A stretch of 64,000 nt of DNA. It comes from Breviolum minutum Mf 1.05b.01. Taxonomy: Eukaryota > Sar > Dinophyceae > Suessiales > Symbiodiniaceae. Positions 22,498 through 32,810 of the stretch are shown piece by piece. Location: contig DF239228.1 of NCBI GenBank assembly GCA_000507305.1, positions 62,001 to 126,000 of the forward strand, given 5' to 3'. The position numbers were made by a program, and so were the translations under genes. The notes under the pieces were generated by a model. It was not told the origin of the DNA. It saw only the letters and a list, made by a program, of their open reading frames with translations, and did not search any database. How positions within the stretch are numbered: position 1 is the stretch's first letter; each line of letters begins with the position of its first letter.

Positions 22498-24595
22498 TCA
22501 CTTTGGACCGTTCCATGGCAGCAACCGGCGGAGAAGCGGCAAGCGGATGATCACTTNTGTAAGGATGGACGGGAGAGCAATCTGGCGGTTGCCTTGGAAG
22601 CTCAAGGTCCTTGCGATCATAGATGCGAGGGGCACCTGAGAGAAGCCATTCTTTAATGGAATCTGGGATGTACAACCCAAGAGTTTGAGCCCGGACGGGG
22701 CCATATTGGGTAACGTGATCAGGCAAGGAGAGGAAGTCACAGAGTTAGGGAGAAGTGTGGTGGCTTCGTGTTGGTAGTCGAAGGGGTAAGCATAGCGCAC
22801 CGCCCCTTCGAGGGCATGTGCCCCGCTTCGTGTCTGTGTATTTGCAAGGAGGGGGATAGTGTAGGGAGCAAGGCTACCTTCAGCAGCGCGACGGCGAGCA
22901 TTTGCGATCTGTTCGGCTTGGTGTTTCATAACGGCTGGAGGGGTTAAGAGGGAGCTCTGGTTGATCCGGAGAGTGTGCGGTTCATCTTGCATTGAAACAT
23001 CGTCAGCCGAGCTGAGAGAGGAAGACACCTTGGTACGGTGTTGAGAAAGGACGTAGGCGCCAAGGGCCGGCGGCAGAAAAACCACGAGGTGGGTAACCTT
23101 CATACACGTTTCAGAAGTCCCTTTAGTCCAGTGGCAGATTTGATTGCCTAGCAGTCTATCAGAACCATGGGAGGTGGCGAATCTGGTGCAAGCATAGTTC
23201 AGGTGTGCGTGCCAGAATTCAAGTCCGTAGATTTCCGGGTGGTGAAGAAAAGGAGGTGCGTCGTCTGTATCGTGGGGGGCTATGATAAGCAAAATGAGCT
23301 GCGCGAGGTGGTGGAGAAAACTTGAGAGGACCGTACCAGGGTGGGGAGTAGCGTTGCCTTGCACGTGATTGGCAATGGGGCACGTGATCAGGTGACGGTC
23401 AAAAAGAAATAAGAAGTTCCTTAAGATCCAACACTAATCGTGCCCAAGGGTAGGTGAGGGGAAGTTGGGTCAAAGCTGCGTTAGGGAGCTCCTTTGTATT
23501 CGAGTCTATCTTGGCGAGCAGTTCTTGAAAGGCAGTGGTGGTATCATGCGAGTAAGTGAAGTCGTTTCCGGTCAGATCTTCGTTCGGTTCTGCATCCTCC
23601 TCCAAGATATGAGGGGCGGGCGTTTCACGAAGGTGTGCAGCGAGGCGGCCATCCGCTTGAACATTGAGGATGTCGTCCCTTACTATGGGTGCAGAGGTGG
23701 AGAAGTAAGTGGGCTGTGCGGGAGCGGAGGAGGAGCGATGACGTTCGGGATTAGTCCACATAGGCTGGGCAGGATCCTGCCAGGCGGAGTGGAAATGAAA
23801 AGGAGGAATAGGTGCGGTGTAAGTGCCGAGGAGGCCATTAATTAGGTGTCAAAGTCCACGTGTGGGAGCCCCGTGTGCTGGGGATATCAACCAAAAGGAG
23901 GGTGTCGGCCTGTGGCCCGCGGAGAGCAGAGTTTGCTAAAGAATCGGCAATAGCCTGTGGGTCGCAGGAGGTCAAAGGATGGAGTTTTAACAGCGTAGCC
24001 ATCGCGACTGCGGGTTTTGGGGTTGATGCCGTAGCGTTTGAGCGGCTCGAGCATACTATCCGAACAAAAGTAAGCTCCATACTGGGGAGGAACGAGGGTG
24101 GAAGGTGGGGCAGGACCTTCAGGCCCTGCAGCGGCCTGGGTGGCCGGTGCGAGACGTACAGCGTACTCTTTGATTGTGCGGCCGCTGTCGGGTGCCGGAG
24201 GACCATAAGTGGCGTATTGGAAACGGCGTCCTCGCTCCCGGGCCTGAAAGTCGAGGATGAGGAGGGTTTCCAAAACGTCCTTGGACATAGGCCGGAGGTT
24301 GCCGTGGGAGAGGACACAAAATTTGTTGGTGGCGATCACGTTTTGAGTAGTGGGATTAAAGTTGCCTGGCACATCCCTGCCGTCGTAGCTTTGGAGGGTT
24401 TGCAGGCGCACCCAACCAAGGGGGGATTTAGGAATGTCAGAGCCTGCGAGAAACGTGGCCAGCTCCGCAATTTTGCGGTAGACCTGGTCAATATAGAGGC
24501 GAGTGGATTTTAGCGAGGCAATATTGAGACTGACGATGTAGTCATCGTCGGGAGGGCCATCAGTGAGTGGTACAGGACGGCGTCGGAGAACGGTT
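22498..24595 (-). pseudogene. C-terminal part of helicase unit, unknown
   Basis: Successive minus-strand frames carry coding-like sequence: LQSYDGRDVPGNFNPTTQNV and MSKDVLETLLILDFQARERG (24411-23887), ILEEDAEPNEDLTGNDFTYS (23761-23399), and PEIYGLEFWHAHLNYACTRF then HALEGAVRYAYPFDYQHEAT (23364-22498). Frame changes near 23850-23900 break the reading. NVIATNKFCVLSHGNLRPMS suggests a folded domain, but I recognise no family. It follows the helicase motifs directly, with the same strand and composition, so it is most simply the end of the same polypeptide. The base at 22556 is undetermined. Confidence 0.5.
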
Positions 24596-27355
24596 TTATA
24601 GCCTGCGTCGGGCAGTAGAAAGCAGGCCTTGCAAATATTCTTCGGCCTTGGAGGTTTCCGAACGGAGGAGGGGATCGACGACTTCGGTAGGAAAGGAAGC
24701 TAAAGTGTCTGGGTTAGCCAAAACTGATAAATGTTCTTCGGCGAAGTTATGGAGAGCATGTGAGCAATTGGCATTGTGCAGGGCATCCTCGGTGGTGAGG
24801 GCTTCGAGTCCTTGCTGGTAGAGAGTCTTGCTGTCTGCGGGTAGCCAAGGTGGAACTGGATTGCGTTGCGACTGCGTGGCAAGAGCCACCGGGAGAACTG
24901 CAGGTGAGTCCTGAGGCCACCGGATCATCTGAGGAGGCAAGGGAATGTCATCAGGGTCATGCAATCCCGAAAAGAGGGGATGAGTGTGCCCCTTGTTAAA
25001 GGAAGCGTTGGCAAAGAAATATGTGCCTGAGACGGGTCGAAGGGAGTATCCCTTAGGATTGGTGCACAGAATGGAGGTAGACCCTCGTCCAGCTGGAAAA
25101 GGGAAGAGAACCATGGGAAACTGAGCCTGCAGAACGAGTCCATCTCGCGCAAAGCTAATGGTGGCACTTGGATGATTAGGGAGAGAACCCTTCCACTCAA
25201 AGGCAGAGGCGTCGAGCTGGTGGACGTTGCTCGACGGGACAACTCCAGTACGGAGGGAGAGAGTGAAGTAGAAGGTGTGTTTAGCGTAGGATACGGCTAT
25301 AGCTAGGGGGAGGCAATGCCATGTTCCATACCATGAGATTTGGTGTGTGATTTGCCAAGTTTCGGCAGTGTAGATGCTAGATGTGCCTTCATGTGTGACG
25401 TCAGATTGCGTGATGAAGGCTCGCAATTTGGGGAGGTCAATGGGAGAGGCACCAATGCTAAACATGCCATGGCGAAAGGCGCAAAGAGTACGGAGGAAAT
25501 GCAGAGAAGAAGTAGAGAAACGGTCAGTACTGGGAAGGAGGAGGATGCATAGGCCTTTGCTGCGGGTGAGGGCAACTAAGTTGCGGGCTTGAGCTTCCTT
25601 GGTTTTGGTGAGAAAGTCCGAGATTTTACAGGAAACAAAGACGGAGGCGACACCACCAATGCCGATGGCCTTGACCGTGTTGGAGATGGTGCAGTAGGAA
25701 GGGAAACGCTTGGGGAAGTCGAAGGCAATCTGGACAATTGTTTCAATGGTGGCCCGCCGCTCCAGATCTTGATGGAGAGTAGGGTCGTTGCTGATTTTTG
25801 TGTGGATCTCACGGAAGGTAACATTTTCAAGATGAGGAGTGTACTGTTTGCCTTTGTGGTCTGTGCGTGTAAATTCTGTGAGAGTGGTGGGAAGAATTTG
25901 TTGCTTGTAGATCATTACGAGGTAGAATTCGTACAAGGAGGGAGGAAGGTTGTCCGGAGGGAGGCCCACAGCATCGAGGATATCGTCGACCGTATCGTTG
26001 TGTGGTGTGAGAATGAGCAGCTTGGAGCTTTCTTGGTTGCGGCGGACCTGCCGAGCCACATAGTAGGACAGAGTCGCAGCCACCTTGATGATATTGACGA
26101 CATCATCTGGAGGAAGTTTGTTGCTCCCCGGTGACAAGCGGGGAGACCAATGGAGAAGACGGTACCCTGAACAATGGTAGGATACGTTTTGAAGGTCTAC
26201 GGGGAGTTTGGTCGCCATTTGGTCAGGGAGTGGGTCTTCATAATGACCAAAGGCCACGGTCTGTCCCGAGGAGTATTGAAGATGAGGATAATGCATGGCC
26301 ATCTCAGTGAAGTAAGTGTCCGCAGGACATCGGAGAGAATGTGGAAGGATGAGGTGTAAGCTGACACCGGCAGGTGGGCACCATTCCTTCGGCTTCCCAT
26401 ACGGTAGCGGGCAAGCAGGAGAGGGGCAAGCTAGAGTCGCAGAGGTATTGGAGGAGACCTGAGCGGCACGAAGAGCCTTGAACAAGGAGAAAAGCATGGA
26501 GGAGGGGAGGTGTGGTTTGGAGCCTCCCAGGAACCCGATGGCCTTATGCGCCAATTGGTCAACCAAAGCTTCCTGGAGTTTTTCACCGCCAGTACCGGCT
26601 TTGGTTTGCTCCTGGTCCCCGGTAAGACATTGTAAGCAGCTACATGGCAAGTTGGCACCGATCACGGTGAACCCTGCCTTCCCTCCTTGCTGAGATTCGT
26701 CGTTGAAGGCCAAGCGAACCTTTTTGATGAAGGTGGAGAGATGAGAGTAGGAGTGGCAGAGTTGACGTAATAAGCCACCTTGGGTGATGAGGACACAGCG
26801 AAGAGGAGAATTTTCCTGAAAAAGGTTGGCTCGATCTTCCTGGCCGTAGTCGATAGGGGTAGAGACCGGAATGTTTTGAGCGAGAAGCCGAGCGTACTGG
26901 GCGCGAGTGGGTCACAAATGGTATCGGCAGCGGTATAGAGTGGGAGATTTGGTTCGGCAGTGAGGAGAGTTGGAATGCCCAAAATGGAGGTGGCGACTAC
27001 TAGCATCATGGAGGCGCAATAGGTTTTGCCCGAGCCAAAGATGCCTTGAAGACAGAGGGTGGTGAAGCCACCGCGCAGGCCCCATAGGGTCGAGAGGAGA
27101 AGGGTGATGAAATGACCGTCCGCAGCAAGTAAGGCGATCAAGAACTTCGCAATGAACCGTCGTCCGAGGGAGGTGAGGAGTCGAAAGATGTCAGGATGGA
27201 ACGTGGATAGGCCTTTGCAGAGGTCAGAGGTGAAGTCCGGGATCTCCCAATTGAGCGGCCAATCATAGGTTGTTTCGATATCACCGTCTGGTTTCTTGGT
27301 GCCTGGGCGCATACCTTTTTCGAGGATGCGAACGATGGCATCAAGAGTGTAATGG
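24596..27355 (-). pseudogene. SF1 (UPF1/DNA2-like) helicase domain of the broken unit
   Basis: SF1 helicases unwind nucleic acid using ATP. Motif I is GIFGSGKT at 27022-27045. The frame then shifts at about 26908, joining TAADTICDP to RAQYARLLAQNIP. Motif II is DESQQ at 26684-26701, and motif III is TGDQEQ about 25 residues later. A motif-IV-like LILTPHNDT lies near residue 235 of the 705-codon frame. A degenerate motif V (ATIETIVQIAFD, with the usual QG lost) follows near residue 325. Motif VI is ARNLVALTRSKG at about residues 376-387, close to the VALTRAK consensus of the UPF1 group. The segment after DESQQ has clustered Cys (CSCLQC), which might be an inserted metal site. The single shift between motifs I and II would inactivate this copy if real. 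Confidence 0.75.
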
Positions 27356-27359
27356 CTTG

Positions 27360-28243
27360 TTACGGACGGATGGTGGAGTGAAGAACGGGAGGACCCTCAG
27401 CAGAGAGAGTAAGGGAGCGAGGTTCAAGGGAGCCAGGTGGAGGATCCGGGATGAGAGCGCCGTTTAAAGGGGCATCAGAGTATGGCCAACCCAGAGTCTT
27501 AGGGAGGCGGTAGAACGGGACGCCGGCGAGATGTTGGAAAAGGCCTGGAAAGGCAGAGACCGGGACTAAAAACGAGAGTGACAGGGAGATAGGTGGCAAA
27601 ACGCAAGTTTCAACAGTGGTGTTGAGGCGGTCCAGGACAGGAAGACGAAGCTGGTAGAGGGCCTGTGAGACTGGCGCCACGCCCTTACCCCCAGGGATCT
27701 GGACAGAGTTGCGCAAAAGGAACGGCAAAATGATGCCCACGAGTTGAGTGACCTGTGCCGCGCTAGGATCGCCGACCTGGTCCGGGTTTTCAAGCACAAC
27801 CCGGCCTTTAAGTGCTACCTTAGTGATATAGAGGGCGAAGGAGAAAAAGCCACAGTCTGCGGGATAATCATCAGTGGCAGGAAAAACAAATTGGATGAAG
27901 TTACCGGAATGGATACCGAATTGATGTTGCCCTGCGGGACCCCGACGAAAACATGCCCATGGGACGGCGTCACAACGGAGGTCAACGACCGCCATGTGAG
28001 GAGCTACCTTACGGGTGATCCAAACATGAAAAGATGGAGGATCGGGCGGTCGGGGGTGCCCGAAGGCCACTGGAAATGCCGTTTAAGCGGAGGAGACGCA
28101 AAAGGAGCAGGAGGATTATTGTCCTTGCGGACAGGCGGTGAAATACACATGCTGCTGAGCAGCTGGGAGTGAAGGAAGTCCAAAGCTTGAGGTAAAGGGA
28201 GATTCATGAGAGCCTGTCGCAGACAATCTTCCAAGAAGCCCAA
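27360..28243 (-). pseudogene. Linker part of helicase unit, two frames
   Basis: One frame reads LGFLEDCLRQALMNLPLPQA from about 28243 and is continued after a shift near 28060 by HPRPPDPPSFHVWITRKVAP down to LHSTIRP at 27360. Reading then resumes in a third frame as HYTLDAIVRILEKG toward the helicase. The content looks like a globular segment rich in Pro and Leu (for example VTQLVGIILPFLLRNSV), but no domain is recognised. It bridges the unknown N-terminal region and the ATPase domain. Confidence 0.55.
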
Positions 28244-28247
28244 ATTT

Positions 28248-31200
28248 TTAAGCGGAGGAGTTGCAGAAAAGTACGGGAGTAGAATGCCTCAGGACTTTCA
28301 TGAACCTCCATAGAGGTGTGGAGCATGGGGATGATATCACCATTAGGTTCGCGATGGCAGCCACGCAGGAGAACAGGAGGGCGTCGATAGTGGCGCCAAA
28401 ATGCAACGGAGGGACAATACCCATGTAAGAAAAGAGCCCGAGAAGGAGGTCAAGTAGGTCAGGGCAGTATGTGGCACCGAGAGTGCCTTCGCGGGCCTCT
28501 AGTTGTTCATACGTCAGAGGGGCGAGAAAGCTAGCAAAAAAAGTGGCAGCCGAGAAGTACTTGAGAGTGGGAACAACCTTTTCATAGTTGTGACGGTAGT
28601 CACCGAAGTGTGACCAAGGTTTAAAAGGTATTTGGTTATGTAGCTCAGCATAGGCACGTTGTGCATCAACGCCATCGTGCAGGGTCAGCACTGCTACTCC
28701 GCGGTTATAGAGGTAATTCAGGAGGATTTCATTGAGACTCCATGGAGAAATACGATCATGGACGTGCTGGACGATACGGAGAGAGTGAGTGAAGCTGGAT
28801 TCATCGTAAATGTCCCCTCTCTTAGAGGAATCATTGGCGAGTTGAAGCTGCTGAGAATGGGCTTTGTAGTAGACGTCAAGAAGTTCTTGAAAAATCTTAG
28901 GAGGCATGGCAATGCCCCCCAAGCATGTGAGGACGCAGTCGAAAGAGCTATATTCAGCTCGTGAAGGAGGACGATAGGCCATCAGTGCTGCCACGGCAGC
29001 GCTGTAGGCCCCTGCCCCAAAGCCTTCAAGGAGCAGAGAGTCAAGAGCGTACAGGGAGAAGATGAGTGTGTATAGATTGTAAGCAAGTGTGTGGGGAGGT
29101 AAACGCCAGGCGTGCAGCCCAGCCTGGTAGTGTGAGCATAGCTCTTTATATGAGGCCAAGATTGGTTCAATGGTGGAGCGTGGAATAGCGTCAGCGGTGT
29201 ACCCAACCCAATGATCCACGGTACTGTAAAAGACCGAGGCCAGAGATTCATACTGAGGAACATGGGAAAAGTAAGAGTTCCAAACGGCCCCCTGCCTATC
29301 TGCTGATTCTTGGTGAATGTCAGGGTAGCCCAGAGTAGGGCCGTGAGACCGGGCACGATCCCCGGCATGGCCACAACAAACTGTGATGCCGTGGTGAGGA
29401 GAAAGGTTAGAATCGACATCGGGGAGCCACATACGGAGAGAAGAATTGTCCGGCCAGCGAATTGTGTTATTAGGTGTTGCAAGGAGAGTGGCGGCCGGAG
29501 GCCATTTTTCCAACGCTAAAAGATCGCTGAGAAAAGACTCCGGAAGCGCATCGGGTGTGACAGGAAGGTTAGCAAAGGAGACTTTATCGTGAGTGTCAGG
29601 AGAAAACACGAAGTGATACTGCTTGGCGCCATATCCCCCAAATTCCGTTCCGTGCGCACGAGTATTGGTGTGGGCTTGAAGGTCATCAGTACGGCGAAAG
29701 TACGGAAGGGGAAGTTGGGAGGAGTTGAGGTAAGCACGCGCATGAGGGCCAAGAGCCCAGGCTTGTTGAAAAATATCAGAGACATAGAGTTCCGTGCCAG
29801 GGCCCAGGGCAGCCCCCAAAGTGACGAAGAACGGAGGGGGAGGACAGTCTTCTTCGGTAACTGAGTAAAGCCAAGCGACCGGGAAAGGTGGCAGTGCGGC
29901 CTTGGAGGTGGTAAGCGGGAGAATAAACAAGCCGTCCCCTGGAGAGACAGACAAGAAAGAAGGATGTATAGTGCTGAGGATAGTCAAAAGATCACCCGGA
30001 CGAACCGAGAGATTCGAAAGAGCAGCGTTGGGCTCACTGTTCGTGGTAAAACAAGTGTACACCAGAAAGTCAGCGAGGGCAAAGGTCATGGCAAGGAAAT
30101 CGGTTTCAGATTCAGGTATGTAGCCATAATAGGGCGTACAATAAAGGGCGAAATGAAGGTCAGCTGTGACAGAGCCTGTTTCCACAGATTCTCTAGATGA
30201 AGAGCATTGTTCATAGGTCGCCTTGCGTGCAGTCAGGAGGGCTGTCATAGCTGCGGCAGGCGTGTGGGAAACGAAATCAGGGCGACCCTCAACAGCTTGA
30301 CCAGCAAAGTTGGCTGCCGGAGGAAGGCGAAGAAAGATATCTGGGCGAACCAAGCTTGAGTGAGAGGAGAAGGCGTGTAAGGCAGCGGGTCGAGGAAAAC
30401 AAGCGAGGAGATCATCCATGGCAGAGAAGGTACCGAGAGTATAATCCGGAGTGCATACCAAGAATGGGACGGAGGGGTACAGACAAATAGTGGCCAAAGC
30501 CGTGAAGAGAGGCGCCCATTCCAATGGAACGGGTAGGCATTGATCAGGGCCAATAGGGACGAAGAGTGTAAAGTGATACCGAGTCCCGTTCTTTGTAAAA
30601 CAACCAACCAAGTGCGAATGGAGGGCCTTGCCTGCCAACGGATGGGCAGGAGAGCCCACAATCAACGTGAGAAAGGGCGGAGGAGAGAGATCATGGGTGC
30701 GCAAATCGGCCAAGGTAGGATCAATCCGTGCTGAGAGAAGCTCCAGCAAGGCGGGCAACTTGAATGGCGAGGGAGAAGGAGCAGGGAGAAAGGTAAGGTG
30801 ATCGACAGATTCCGGGACGATCTGGGGCTGACTCATTTTACGGGCATCGGCAAAAGTACTGTCGAGATCGACAAATCGGTCAACCAAAGCCTGGAAGGGC
30901 GTGTCTGGAGTTGCAGGGGTGGCGTCGGCAGGAGTAGGGAGGGGGTCAGGCGCTTTTGATGCCATGGAAGGGAAAAGCCATGTAAAGATTTCCCAGCCGG
31001 AATACCGTTTCCCCCATTTGGTAGTTAAATCCCCAAAGCGGGAGAACAAACTAGGAAGAGGGCGAAAGGCCTCTGCGAACAACTGAAAGAGAGCAGGCCT
31101 AGTGAAACTAGGTCTTTCGATGCGATTCCCGGTGGGTCGTGGTTGGGGAGGGTGCACAGTAGGGCGCAGCGCCTGAATTTTAATGCCCCCTAACGGGAGC

Positions 31201-31716
31201 GGCTTTGCGGGGTCCACCGCCTCAACTTCCATATCAGTGGCAGGTCTAGCAGCCTCTGAGATGTCCCCATGTCCGGTATCGGGCGGTCAATCGCCATGTC
31301 GTCCTGAGCACTGATAGGTGGTGGAGGCGGAACAGAGGAAGCTGAAGAGAGATGTGAGGGAGCAGCAGTTTCCGGTAAGGCTGTGGGAGTAGCCACAGTG
31401 GGAGCGGTGACGTCCTCCGACGTATAAGGGGGAGGAGGCGGAAAAGACTGTGTAGCGATATTAGCTGCCGGCAACCGTGATTTGGCAGCGGGGATGTTAG
31501 GAGGAGCTTTGGCGGAAGCGGCAGCGGAGACCGGCATAGGAGGAAAATCATTTTCAAGATCGGGGGCAGCGGGCTTACGTTTAGAATAGACAATATATGG
31601 GATCCTGTGGCCGCATTCCTTTTTAAGATTGGAGTCACACTGAATGGTGGGGACTTGCCCTGAGCAACCTGACGGGCAAATTCCAGGGCAGTGGTAATAC
31701 GTCCACACATGAACAC
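28248..31716 (-). pseudogene. N-terminal part of helicase unit: proline-rich leader and 1000-residue unknown region
   Basis: The unit appears to begin near MCGRITTALEFARQVAQGK at about 31710. It shifts frame into a Pro/Ala/Ser-rich leader (for example PVSAAASAKAPPNIPAAKSR), and shifts again at about 31230 into a 994-codon frame beginning MEVEAVDPAKPLPLGG. The long frame has no recognisable motif. It is hydrophobic and Pro-rich, with stretches such as FQALVDRFVDLDSTFADARK and TVDHWVGYTADAIPRSTIEP, and no repeats. The size and steady composition argue for real coding origin. It precedes the helicase, so it may be an enzyme or structural region of the same polypeptide. It ends at a stop at 28248, beyond which the reading continues in another frame. 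Confidence 0.6.
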
Positions 31717-31733
31717 CCTAGCGTCTGACCAAT

Positions 31734-32324
31734 CTCAGCGGTCCATCGGACCATCGGATCATCGGACCATCGGATCAGGGGATCATCGGATCATCGGATC
31801 AGCGGATCATCGGATCAGCGGATCAGCGGATCATCGGATCAGCGGACCAGCAGACCATCGGACCATCGGACCATCGGATCAGCGGATCATCGGACCATGC
31901 AATAACGATTTACTTTACCATCGGACCAGCGGATCATCGGATCATCGGACCATCGGATCAGCGGATCAGCGGATCATCGGATCAGCGGATCGTCGGATCA
32001 GCGGACCATCGGACCAGCGGATGATCGGATCATCGGATCATCGGATCATCGGACCATCCGATCATCGGATCAGCGGACCAGCGGATCATCGGATCATCGG
32101 ACCATCGGACCATCGGATCAGCGGATCATCGGATCAGCGGATCGTCGGACCATCGGACCAGCGGATGATCGGATCATCGGATCATCGGATCATCGGACCA
32201 TCGGACCATCGGATCATCGGATCAGCGGATCATCGGATCATCGGACCATCGGACCATCGGATCAGCGGATCAGCGGATCATCGGATCAGCGGATCGTCGG
32301 ACCATCGGACCATCGGACCATCGG
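31734..32324. repeat. Octamer tandem array with 152-bp higher-order period
   Basis: About 71 units of 8 bp follow the pattern A-[TC]-C-A-[TG]-CGG. Four main types (ATCATCGG, ATCAGCGG, ACCATCGG, ACCAGCGG) are joined by rarer ATCGTCGG and ATGATCGG. Units run from 31734 to 31893, then a 23-bp unrelated interruption, then 31917 to 32324. The rare ATCGTCGG falls at 31989, 32141 and 32293, exactly 152 bp (19 units) apart, and the order of types around each is largely the same. The array lies between the minus-strand helicase unit and the plus-strand KDZ gene. Confidence 0.95.
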
Positions 32325-32810
32325 CGAGTTGATGTCTGGTCTGGTGATGGTTGCGTGTTCTTTCGGTTTCCTGTTCTGCAGTTATTCACTCTGCCAAGCT
32401 GCCAAGCTTCCAAGCTCCACTCAATGATTAAATCTTCATCAGCCAGCTTGATTCTCGGCCTTTGCAAACTATGTTTTTGCGTAAGAGCATCGTGGCAGCA
32501 TTTTGGCATTTTGACATGGGATCTTTATGTCAGGCCTCGCCGCAAAAATTCTGCATCTCACGCTACCAGATTTTGAGTTGATGGGTGACCGGTATAGCAA
32601 CGCAGAAGAATCAAGTTGACATTGACCAGTAAGCACATGCAGTCAGTCTTCCTGTTTCTCCAGCTAGCTTTGTATAGTTGTGTGCATTTGGTTTCAATAT
32701 GGTCGTGGCACACACGTTTCCAATGCACATGTATATGAATTTCGATGCATATCATAAGAGATCATTGTGCTGTCACCTACAAACATTCACTACTCATCGC
32801 GGCCATCAGC
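32325..32810. other. Upstream region of the KDZ gene, nothing recognised
   Basis: This is unique, AT-richer DNA with no repeat or open frame of note. It separates the octamer array from the chosen start of the transposase gene and would hold its promoter and any trans-splice acceptor. Confidence 0.35.

Larger units (their letters stand above)
22498..31716 (-). pseudogene. Broken giant gene-like unit with SF1 helicase, about 3000 codons
   Basis: Several long minus-strand frames read end to end into each other once single-base shifts are allowed. Apparent shifts are near 31660, 31230, 28245, 28060, 27362, 26908 and 24590, with more toward the end. The order is proline-rich N-terminus, about 1000 residues of unknown type, a linker, a UPF1-like SF1 helicase, and an unknown C-terminal part. 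The coding strand is pyrimidine-rich throughout, giving Pro, Leu, Ser, Thr, Phe and Ala-rich protein. There is no sign of introns. The many shifts and few stops suggest a recently decayed copy of a repeated unit, or uncorrected indels in the assembly. One undetermined base lies at 22556. Confidence 0.7.

Noticed and set aside
31691-32332. 213-codon plus-strand open frame in the octamer array
   Set aside because: Octamers of this composition lack stops in this frame; the peptide is only the repeat translated.
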